Shown piece by piece: positions 54,930 to 62,174 of a stretch of 64,000 bases of DNA (position 1 is the stretch's first letter; every line of letters begins with the position of its first letter). A program made the position numbers and the translations under genes. Below the pieces are notes generated by a model, which did not search any database, had not been told where the DNA came from, and saw only the letters and a program-made list of their open reading frames with translations. The stretch comes from Myroides phaeus (lineage in GTDB: Bacteria; Bacteroidota; Bacteroidia; Flavobacteriales; Flavobacteriaceae), in NCBI RefSeq assembly GCF_009799805.1, contig NZ_CP047050.1:1068001-1132000 (forward strand). The letters run 5' to 3'.

Positions 54930-55559
54930 ATGAAAGCAGTTGTAATTGGAGCCACTGGGGCAACAGGTAAAGTGTTAGTTAGACAGCTTTTAGCTGATGA
55001 CGACTATAGTTTTGTAGAGATTTTTGTTAGAAATGATTGGGATATACAACATCCTAAATTAATTTGTCACGTTGTTGATTTTGAGAAGATAGAGCAGTGG
55101 AAACACCTTATTGAAGGAGATGTTGCTTTTAGTTGTTTAGGAACAACCTTAAAAGATGCTGGAAGTAGAGAGAAACAGTGGCATATTGAATACGATTACG
55201 TGATTCAATTCGCGCAGTATTGCAGAGCGCAAGGTATTCGTTCATTCGTTGTCCTTTCTTCTAAAGGGGCTTCTGAAAGAAGTAAAATCTTTTATTTAAA
55301 GTTAAAAGGAATGATAGAACACGCGATTCTTTCTCTACACTTTGAAAATACAATTATTGTGCGTCCGAGTACATTGTTACGACCGAATTCTACTCGTAAA
55401 GGAGAGAAGTTTAGTATAAAGCTAATACGTTTTTTAAATCGTTTGGGACTTTATAAAAGCTTTAGACCGGTTTCTGTATTTGATGTTGCTAAATGTATGC
55501 GAAAAGAGAGTAAACAACTTACTTATCGCGTTTCTGTAATTGAAAATACTGATATCTAA
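54930..55559 (+). CDS. NAD(P)-binding Rossmann-fold oxidoreductase (HTATIP2-like)
   Basis: The 209-residue protein starts MKAVVIGATGATGKVLVRQLL, a dinucleotide-binding GxxGxxG motif. It continues with VAFSCLGTTLKDAGSREKQW and FVVLSSKGASERSKIFYLKLKGMIE, the atypical short-chain (NmrA/HTATIP2-like) pattern. It may be a reductase or a redox sensor; the substrate is unknown. It is monocistronic, with a terminator just after the stop. Confidence 0.82.
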   Translation: MKAVVIGATGATGKVLVRQLLADDDYSFVEIFVRNDWDIQHPKLICHVVDFEKIEQWKHLIEGDVAFSCLGTTLKDAGSREKQWHIEYDYVIQFAQYCRAQGIRSFVVLSSKGASERSKIFYLKLKGMIEHAILSLHFENTIIVRPSTLLRPNSTRKGEKFSIKLIRFLNRLGLYKSFRPVSVFDVAKCMRKESKQLTYRVSVIENTDI

Positions 55560-55587
55560 AAAGGCCTACTGAAACAGTAAGCCTTTT
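55558..55587. terminator. Bidirectional terminator
   Basis: AAAAGGCCTACTG and CAGTAAGCCTTTT pair with one mismatch around AAA, between two convergent genes. Confidence 0.8.
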
Positions 55588-55615
55588 AAAGAAACTAAAT
55601 ATAAGGTGTGAAGGA

Positions 55616-56191
55616 TTATTTTGCTTTAGTAAATTCTAAGTTTACAGCGATTTTTACATCTTTTGCAATCGCTTGTCCTGATGGATCGTAAGCAACGTCA
55701 AAGTCAAAGCGATTTACAGAAGTAGTAGCTTGGAACCCTAACTTTTGGTTTCCTTGTCCATCATCTTGTAATAACCCTCCGTAAGTCAAATCGAATGTTA
55801 CTGGTTTAGTTATGTTACGAATAGTTAAGTTACCTTCTAATTTGTATTTATCTTTTCCAGTTTTTTTGATTGATTTACTTTCAAAAGTCATCGTAGGGAA
55901 TTTCTCTGCATTGAAGAAATCATTTGTTTTTAAGTGATTGTCACGCATTTCCACAGACGTGTTTACACTGTTCATATCTACTGTAAAGTTGAATACTCCT
56001 TTCGTTAAATCTTCTGGAGTACCAACGAAAGTACCTTCATATTTGTCAAAACGACCATCTACAAAAGAGATTCCTAAGTGTTTTACTGAGAAGTTAACAA
56101 AAGAGTGCATATTATCAACATTCCATTTTGTTTGTGCGAAAGTAGCTACAGAAAATAAAGTGGCTACAAATAATAAAGCTATTTTTTTCAT
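55616..56191 (-). CDS. YceI-family periplasmic lipocalin-like protein
   Basis: The 191-residue protein has a signal peptide (about 1-19, VATFAQ) and the YceI beta-barrel: KWNVDNMHSFVNFSVKHLGISFVDGRF, then MTFESKSIKKTGKDKYKLEGNLTIRNITKPVTFDL. YceI-like proteins bind polyisoprenoid or other hydrophobic molecules and are induced by stress in some bacteria. The size is typical. Monocistronic. Confidence 0.93.
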   Translation of the reverse strand: MKKIALLFVATLFSVATFAQTKWNVDNMHSFVNFSVKHLGISFVDGRFDKYEGTFVGTPEDLTKGVFNFTVDMNSVNTSVEMRDNHLKTNDFFNAEKFPTMTFESKSIKKTGKDKYKLEGNLTIRNITKPVTFDLTYGGLLQDDGQGNQKLGFQATTSVNRFDFDVAYDPSGQAIAKDVKIAVNLEFTKAK

Positions 56192-56278
56192 GATATATAT
56201 TTTGTTTGTTATCTGATTACAAATGTACTATCAGATATAGGTACAATCACTTAACCTACATTAAGAACGTATATAAAC

Positions 56279-56315
56279 AAAAAAAAGCTGCTCAATTAAC
56301 TTGAACAGCTTTTTC
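56279..56315 (-). terminator. Terminator of the glycyl-tRNA synthetase gene
   Basis: AAAAAGCTGCTCAA and TTGAACAGCTTTTT flank TTAAC, placed downstream of the synthetase stop on the minus strand. Confidence 0.85.
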
Positions 56316-56339
56316 TATAAATACATCAATAAATATTGA

Positions 56340-57884
56340 TTACATCATTTTTTTTAACCAGTTTTTGATAGACACCTCTTCGTTGATGATGTTTTTAAGA
56401 TCGGCAATTGCTACACGGTCTTGTTTCATCGTATCTCTGTGGCGAATAGTAACTGTTTTATCTTCTAATGTTTGGTGATCCACTGTAATACAGAATGGAG
56501 TACCTAATGCATCAGCACGACGGTAACGACGTCCAACAGCATCTTTTTCATCATAAGCTACATTGAAATCCCATTTCAAATCTTCAATGATTTCTTTAGC
56601 GATTTCTGGTAAACCATCTTTTTTAACCAATGGTAAGATAGTAGCTTTTGTAGGAGCTAATACAGCAGGTAATTTCAATACTGTTCTTGTACTTCCATCT
56701 TCTAAAGTTTCTTCTTGAAGAGATTTAGAGAAAATAGATAAGAACATACGGTCAAGACCTACAGATGTTTCTACTACGTAAGGAACATAAGAAGTGTTTG
56801 TTTCGTTGTCAAAGAATTGAAGTTTTTTACCTGAGAATTTCTCATGTGCTTTCAAGTCAAAGTCAGTACGAGAGTGAATACCTTCTAATTCTTTAAATCC
56901 GAATGGGAAGTTAAACTCGATATCAGTAGCAGCATTAGCATAGTGAGCTAATTTCTCGTGGTCGTGGAAACGGTAGTTTTCAGCTCCCATACCTAAAGAT
57001 AAGTGCCATTTGTGACGAGTAGCTTTCCAGTACTCATAGTATTTCATTTCTTCTCCAGGTTTCACGAAGAATTGCATTTCCATTTGTTCAAATTCACGCA
57101 TACGGAAGATGAATTGTCTTGCAACGATTTCGTTACGGAATGCTTTTCCTGTTTGAGCAATACCAAAAGGAATCTTCATACGTCCTGTTTTTTGAACGTT
57201 TAAGAAGTTTACGAAAATACCTTGAGCTGTTTCAGGACGTAAATATAAATCCATAGCAGAGTCAGCAGAAGCACCAAGCTTAGTACCAAACATCAAGTTG
57301 AATTGACGTACCTCAGTCCAGTTTTTAGAACCAGTTTCTGGGTCAGCAATTTCTAACTCTTCAATTAATGCTTTTACGTCAGCTAAATCTCCTGAGTCTA
57401 ATCCACGAGCCATACGTTCTAAGATTTCTTTTTTCTTAGCTAAGTATTCTACAACTCTTGGGTTAGTTGCTACAAATTGTTCTTCGTCAAAAGATTCTCC
57501 AAAGCGTTTTTTAGCTTTTTCGATTTCTTTCTGAGCTTTTTGATATAGTTTTTCACAGTAGTCTTCAATTAAGACGTCTGCTCTGTATCTTTTTTTACTG
57601 TCTTTGTTGTCAATTAATGGGTCGTTAAACGCGTCAACGTGACCAGAGGCTTTCCAAGTGGTTGGATGCATAAAGATTGAGGCATCTATTCCTACAATAT
57701 TTTCGTGCATTTGTACCATTGATTTCCACCAGTACTCGCGAATGTTTCTTTTTAACTCCACACCGTTTTGAGCGTAGTCATATACTGCGCTTAAACCATC
57801 GTATATTTCGCTTGATGGAAAGATATAACCATACTCTTTAGCGTGCGAAATAACGTTCTTAAAAATATCATCTTGTTTTGCCAT
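56340..57884 (-). CDS. glyS: Glycine--tRNA ligase, single-chain dimer type
   Basis: The 514-residue protein is the eukaryote/archaea-like homodimeric class II GlyRS found in Bacteroidota, not the alpha2beta2 type. It opens FKNVISHAKEYGYIFPSSEIYDGLSAVYDY and contains LYLRPETAQGIFVNF, FRNEIVARQFIFRMREFEQMEMQFF (motif 2) and VETSVGLDRMFLSIF (motif 3), with a C-terminal anticodon-binding domain (from about 410). It charges tRNA-Gly. Confidence 0.97.
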   Translation of the reverse strand: MAKQDDIFKNVISHAKEYGYIFPSSEIYDGLSAVYDYAQNGVELKRNIREYWWKSMVQMHENIVGIDASIFMHPTTWKASGHVDAFNDPLIDNKDSKKRYRADVLIEDYCEKLYQKAQKEIEKAKKRFGESFDEEQFVATNPRVVEYLAKKKEILERMARGLDSGDLADVKALIEELEIADPETGSKNWTEVRQFNLMFGTKLGASADSAMDLYLRPETAQGIFVNFLNVQKTGRMKIPFGIAQTGKAFRNEIVARQFIFRMREFEQMEMQFFVKPGEEMKYYEYWKATRHKWHLSLGMGAENYRFHDHEKLAHYANAATDIEFNFPFGFKELEGIHSRTDFDLKAHEKFSGKKLQFFDNETNTSYVPYVVETSVGLDRMFLSIFSKSLQEETLEDGSTRTVLKLPAVLAPTKATILPLVKKDGLPEIAKEIIEDLKWDFNVAYDEKDAVGRRYRRADALGTPFCITVDHQTLEDKTVTIRHRDTMKQDRVAIADLKNIINEEVSIKNWLKKMM

Positions 57885-57982
57885 AATGCAAAAGTAATAA
57901 AAGACTTTAAGATAAGAAACCTCAAAAAGGCCATTTTACAATGAAACTTCTAAAGTTTATTAATCTTTTGTCATTAAAGTTA

Positions 57983-58720
57983 TTATTTGTTCTTTTTTGG
58001 CTTGTTATAAGCTCTTAAAATGCGTTCAGTATTTTCAATGTGTCCCCACATATTCCAATCGTCGTGTCCCGGAATTATCGTGTCAGGAAAAGGAAATTTA
58101 TTTTTCACTTTTGCAATTGTTGCTGGCCATTCTTGTGTATTTGCATCTCCAATAAAACCAAGGTCTGTTGCTTCTGCACTTTTTACAAGGCACCCTCCGT
58201 ATAAAACAGATTCGTTGGGAAACCAAATAACGACATTGTCTTTGGTGTGTCCTTCACCTAAAAAGTGAACAGAAAATTCTTCTCCTGCTATGTTGAAATC
58301 TTTTTCATTGCCAAAAGTTTCCTGTGCTATAGGTTCGTTTTTACTTTGTAAGATTTCATTTGTTAGTTCATAAGCATACGTTTTTGCTCCTAATGCTTCA
58401 AAGTATGCTAAACCACCAGCTCTATCTTCGTGAAAATGCGTTACGATTACTGTATTGATTTCCTTGTTGTGATTTTCTTTGACATATTCTACAAGGGGAG
58501 TAAACTGCGTTTTATCCCAAGGCGTATCAATTAAAATAACACCTTCGTCAGTTAAGACATACATTCCATTTGCAGCGTACAAGGTACCATTAATTTCTTG
58601 GAAAGTAGTGTACACATACATCTGTTCGTTTAGTCTGTTTATTTTTAAGTCTTGAGATTGACTATAAGCAAAAAAGCTACTGAATACAGTAGCAATTAAG
58701 ATAAATGATTTTCTAAGCAT
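57983..58720 (-). CDS. bla: Subclass B1 metallo-beta-lactamase (MUS/TUS-type)
   Basis: The 245-residue enzyme has a signal peptide (about 1-20, SFFAYS) and the complete B1 zinc sites: H95-F-H97-E-D99 with H158 (site 1), and D99, C177 and H219 (site 2). It hydrolyses penicillins, cephalosporins and usually carbapenems in the periplasm. The residue pattern and length resemble the intrinsic MUS/TUS enzymes of Myroides. It is on the chromosome among core genes, with no integron or IS next to it. It lies 32 bases after the exported aminotransferase gene and probably shares its transcript. The BlaI-like repressor is far away. Confidence 0.9.
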   Translation of the reverse strand: MLRKSFILIATVFSSFFAYSQSQDLKINRLNEQMYVYTTFQEINGTLYAANGMYVLTDEGVILIDTPWDKTQFTPLVEYVKENHNKEINTVIVTHFHEDRAGGLAYFEALGAKTYAYELTNEILQSKNEPIAQETFGNEKDFNIAGEEFSVHFLGEGHTKDNVVIWFPNESVLYGGCLVKSAEATDLGFIGDANTQEWPATIAKVKNKFPFPDTIIPGHDDWNMWGHIENTERILRAYNKPKKNK

Positions 58721-58752
58721 TAATTAGTTTGTTATGTAAGGGAAGGATAGGT

Positions 58753-59919
58753 TTACACCCATCCTTTTTTTCTGAAGTCTTTTAAAGTTGCTGTAAATCT
58801 TGTCATTTCTTCTGGTGTTCCAAGTGAAACACGACTCCATTGTGTCAAAGGAGGGAATGGGCGACCTACTAATATACCTGCTTCTTCCATACGTTCCATA
58901 TATTTTTGAGGATCACCAGTTATTTTGTGAAATACAAAGTTTCCTTGGCTTGGTAAATATTCTAAACCTAAAGCGTCTAAGGTAGAAGTGGTAATAGCTA
59001 ATGAGTTTGAATTCATTGCAATACTATCAGCTAAGAACTGCTTATCTTTTAAAGAGGCAATACCAGCTACAGCTGCTGTAATATTTATGTTTAAAATAGA
59101 CATAAAAGTCACTAATTCTTGAGTCAGTTTTTCTGTTGCTAAACCATAACCAACACGCATTCCAGCCATTGCAAATATCTTAGAGAATGTACGTAATACG
59201 ATTACGTTATCCATTCCTTCTTGTACAAATTGAGTTCCACTTACAAATGAAGGGTCAGTGATGTATTCTGCATACGCTTCATCAACCATAAAGAAGGTTT
59301 TATCTGCATTAGCTGTTTTTACCCATTTTTCAATTGATGCACTTGAAGTTAATGTTCCTGTTGGGTTGTTAGGGTTACATAAATAACAGATAGATAGTCC
59401 ATCAAAGTTATCTGCAGCCTGTTTCATTTTGTCAAGATCCATTTCATACTTTTCATTCAAAGGAACCATTACTACTGGTATTCCAATACCCTCAGCGTGG
59501 TCTGCTGCTAAAAAGAAAGTAGGGTTTGGCGTGATAAATTGAATCTTTTGCCCTTTTTGTAATGCTTGAATACCTAATTTGTTGATAATAGCACGAATTA
59601 CATCAGAAGAACCTACACCAAGTGTTACTTGAGAAGTTTTCATCTGGTAAGAGTCTGCAATGGTTTGTTGTAGCTCTTCAATATAAGCATCCGGATATCG
59701 ATTAGCAGAAGGGATAATATCTATAATTGCTTGTTGTGCTTTTTTAGAAAGGCCTAAGCTATTCTCATTGTAATGTAGATACAATGGTGTTTTATCAACA
59801 GTTGTTGGTAAGCCTAATTCAGCAATTGATTCTAATGTTTGTGTTGCAGCTAACCCTCTTGTGAAGATTGCTCCTGCAAATAATGTCCCCGACAACTTTA
59901 GTATGTCTCTTCTGTTCAT
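58753..59919 (-). CDS. Tat-exported PLP-dependent aminotransferase (HisC-like)
   Basis: The 388-residue protein has a twin-arginine-type signal (MNRRDILKLSGTLFAGAIF) and a fold type I aminotransferase domain: LGVGSSDVIRAIINKLG, NPNNPTGTL, VDEAYAEYI and the PLP-lysine segment TFSKIFAMAGMRVGYG. It resembles histidinol-phosphate aminotransferase. Export of such an enzyme is unusual; PLP loading before Tat export would explain the signal. The gene is 32 bases upstream of the beta-lactamase and likely in one operon. The physiological substrate is unknown. Confidence 0.88.
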   Translation of the reverse strand: MNRRDILKLSGTLFAGAIFTRGLAATQTLESIAELGLPTTVDKTPLYLHYNENSLGLSKKAQQAIIDIIPSANRYPDAYIEELQQTIADSYQMKTSQVTLGVGSSDVIRAIINKLGIQALQKGQKIQFITPNPTFFLAADHAEGIGIPVVMVPLNEKYEMDLDKMKQAADNFDGLSICYLCNPNNPTGTLTSSASIEKWVKTANADKTFFMVDEAYAEYITDPSFVSGTQFVQEGMDNVIVLRTFSKIFAMAGMRVGYGLATEKLTQELVTFMSILNINITAAVAGIASLKDKQFLADSIAMNSNSLAITTSTLDALGLEYLPSQGNFVFHKITGDPQKYMERMEEAGILVGRPFPPLTQWSRVSLGTPEEMTRFTATLKDFRKKGWV

Positions 59920-60137
59920 CGTAATTATGTTTTATTGGTTTTTTTACTTTATTGTTTTTTAGGCAATTGCTAAAAATGGAAAGTAATCCTTGAGTGAAGT
60001 ATAAAAATAGAATAATATTGATTAAAAATGATGTAATCTTAAAAAAAATATAATTTTTTTCTATAAAAGGGATGAAAAGTGTTTTTGTAAAATAGTTGTT
60101 TTTAAAAGTATAATAGTTGAATTTTATTTAAAACAAA

Positions 60138-60170
60138 TTGATATAGTGTGAGTTAAATAAATTATTTTTG
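60138..60170 (+). promoter_or_regulatory. Bacteroidota-type promoter of the orphan lipoprotein
   Basis: TTG (60138-60140), a 22-base spacer and TATTTTTG (60163-60170) match the consensus, 17 bases before the ATG. Confidence 0.55.
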
Positions 60171-60187
60171 AATAGTAATTACGTTAT

Positions 60188-60586
60188 ATGAAAAAAAGAA
60201 GCATAATTTATATTGTTGTATTCATTTTCTTTGGAGTGACTACCTCTTGTGAGGAAATTGACTTTTGGAGGAAAGATTGTTATAACCCAACGAAGGTAAG
60301 TCAGAGTGAGGTAAGTTTTGAAAATTATGGAGGAGAGGTTTATATTGATGTAACGCCACAACCTTTTCTTCTTTATAAAGATAATCCTCTTAATGATGGT
60401 TCAGGAATAGTACTTAGCGAATCCGTTTCGGAGTATAGTACCAAGGATTATCAAGTTATGAAAACGGGGGATAGAAGATTGTTGATAAAGGCTTTTCCTA
60501 ATAAAACAGGTGTACCTATTGAGTTTGACGTGAAGGTTGAAGGTGGGGATTGTAGCAAGACTATAAAGTGTAGAATCAAAGAGTAG
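60188..60586 (+). CDS. Small orphan lipoprotein of unknown function
   Basis: The 132-residue protein has a lipobox near TTSC (Cys about 21) after a hydrophobic signal. The mature part is beta-rich, with three further cysteines (KDCYNP, GDCSKTIKC) that could form disulfides. I recognise no domain, though an Ig-like fold is plausible (EVSFENYGGEVYIDVTP resembles BACON-type openings). It stands alone between unrelated genes, next to repeat element C. Confidence 0.65.
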   Translation: MKKRSIIYIVVFIFFGVTTSCEEIDFWRKDCYNPTKVSQSEVSFENYGGEVYIDVTPQPFLLYKDNPLNDGSGIVLSESVSEYSTKDYQVMKTGDRRLLIKAFPNKTGVPIEFDVKVEGGDCSKTIKCRIKE

Positions 60587-60951
60587 AGAAGAGGAAATTA
60601 TAATGTAGTTTTCAAAGAGGACTATAAGCAAGTGCTAACAAATAGATTGATTAGCACTTTTTTATTTTGTTTGATTGTGGCTTGGATAGTGTTTTAACTC
60701 AGTTTTGTAGGTACTATGTTCGACACATACCCCACACATCTACCACATTTGTTCGGGAAATGGCCTGTTTTCCGAACAAATGTGGTACTTGTTTAGAACA
60801 TGTCTCGAAGGAGAGCCGTTTAAAACTCCTGTAAGCCTTGGTGTATATAGGATTAAAACATTTGCTTATCTACAGGTTTTAGTGTTTTTTAGCAACTCAA
60901 AGAATTACCTTTTATAATTTGAAGGAGGAGTGTTTACGATAGTTTATATAA
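60587..60951. other. Gene-free interval
   Basis: No coding sequence is seen. The stretch holds structured repeat C (60720-60824), and the efflux-operon terminator follows. The rest (60587-60719, 60825-60951) is AT-rich, without a recognisable element. Confidence 0.7.
60720..60824. repeat. Structured intergenic repeat C (11-bp units, core and CGTTTAAA box)
   Basis: Left units CGACACATACC, CCACACATCTA and CCACATTTGTT have an 11-bp period. TACCACATTTGTTCGG (left) and CCGAACAAATGTGGTA (right) are perfect 16-bp inverted copies around the core TTCGGGAAATGGCCTGT (from 60752). GAACATG and CGTTTAAAAC (60817 onward) follow, 65 nt after the core start. Confidence 0.75.
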
Positions 60952-60990
60952 ACAAACAGAGGGATATCACTATGATATCCCTCTGTTTGT
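60952..60990 (-). terminator. Terminator of the RND efflux operon
   Basis: ACAAACAGAGGGATATCA and TGATATCCCTCTGTTTGT form an 18-bp perfect stem around CTA, after the adaptor gene on the minus strand. Confidence 0.85.
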
Positions 60991-61006
60991 AAGTGAGAAA
61001 AAAGTA

Positions 61007-62170
61007 TTATTCTTCCTCTTCTGTATTTTTAAGTTTCATCAACAAGGTATAAGCGCCTTTTGAAACTATTTTTTTACCTTCTAATTCTTCTGCATTCTCA
61101 ATTTGGATAAATCCATTTTCCTTTTCTCCAACTTTAACAGGAAGTAATTGATAAGTTTGTTTACCAATTTCATTGAATACAAAATATCTTCCTTCAAAGT
61201 AAACTACACTCTCTTCTGGTAGTGCTTTAGATAGCATAGAATGTGTGTCTATATCTGCATTCATATACATTCCAGGAAGTAATTTTTGCTCAAATTGTTC
61301 AAAGTGACAATGTACTTCTGAAACCCCCTCCATATTGATATCCATACTGATTAAGACAATTTCTCCTTCGTATTTTTTCTCTGGATTGTTGTTTGTATAA
61401 CTAACAACGCGTTGTCCAACTTCTAATTTATCTAAGTCTTTTTCATACACTTTTAGATTTAAGTGGATATCACTTGGATCGATTAACTCAAACATTACGT
61501 CTGAAGGTGTAACATATTTACCAACGTTTACATAGGTATTACTTACAAACCCTGTAATTGGACTATATAGTGGCACTGACTTACTGATGTTATCGTGTGT
61601 TAATGTCTTAGGATTAATGTTGATTAGACTCAACTGCTGACCAAGAGCATTCATTGTGATACGTTGACTATTCATTTCAGCTTGTGCTTGTTGCATCACT
61701 TTATCACTGCTGGCTTGACTTGCATTTAGGTCTTTTTGGCGATTATAGTCTAATCTTGCAAACTCGTATTTGTCTTTTGCAATTAGATAGTTCTGTTGAA
61801 TTTGGATGTATTGTGGGTCTTCCATTACCGCAATTAACTCTCCTTTTTTGACTTGCATACCAGGTAACAACTTAGTTTGTTTCAAGTATCCCCCTAATGG
61901 GTTAGTAACAGAAATTAAGTTTTGAGGTGGAACATCTATTTTACCATTTAACTTCAGTGTTTTTGCAATCTGACGTTCAGAAAGTTGAGTTGTCTCAATA
62001 GTAACGTGTTTTAATTGCGCATCCGTTAATTGTACAGTATCAGTGTCCTCTGTTTGTTCTGTTGTTTCTTCGCTTGCGTCTTCTTTTTGTTTACACTGTG
62101 TGAATAATAAAGCTCCTGAAATAGCAAGGATAACAGTAGCGTATTTGATATTTATATAGTTGAATGACAT
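61007..62170 (-). CDS. RND efflux periplasmic adaptor (CusB/CzcB-like lipoprotein)
   Basis: The 387-residue protein has a lipobox FTQC (Cys about 26) followed by an acidic stretch. It then has the membrane-fusion layout: LNGKIDVPPQNLISVTNPLGGYL, PGMQVKKGELIAV (lipoyl half), a coiled-coil hairpin (about 130-185), SPITGFVSNTYVNVGKYVTPSD and beta-barrel strands with GEIVLISMDINMEG. It bridges the inner-membrane pump and the outer-membrane channel for heavy-metal efflux. The pump gene is five bases upstream. Confidence 0.92.
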   Translation of the reverse strand: MSFNYINIKYATVILAISGALLFTQCKQKEDASEETTEQTEDTDTVQLTDAQLKHVTIETTQLSERQIAKTLKLNGKIDVPPQNLISVTNPLGGYLKQTKLLPGMQVKKGELIAVMEDPQYIQIQQNYLIAKDKYEFARLDYNRQKDLNASQASSDKVMQQAQAEMNSQRITMNALGQQLSLININPKTLTHDNISKSVPLYSPITGFVSNTYVNVGKYVTPSDVMFELIDPSDIHLNLKVYEKDLDKLEVGQRVVSYTNNNPEKKYEGEIVLISMDINMEGVSEVHCHFEQFEQKLLPGMYMNADIDTHSMLSKALPEESVVYFEGRYFVFNEIGKQTYQLLPVKVGEKENGFIQIENAEELEGKKIVSKGAYTLLMKLKNTEEEE

Positions 62171-62174
62171 AGTA

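Noticed and set aside
57983..58720. Acquired resistance gene on a mobile element
   Set aside because: No IS, integron, inverted repeats or base-composition shift around it; the surroundings are core genes, fitting an intrinsic enzyme.
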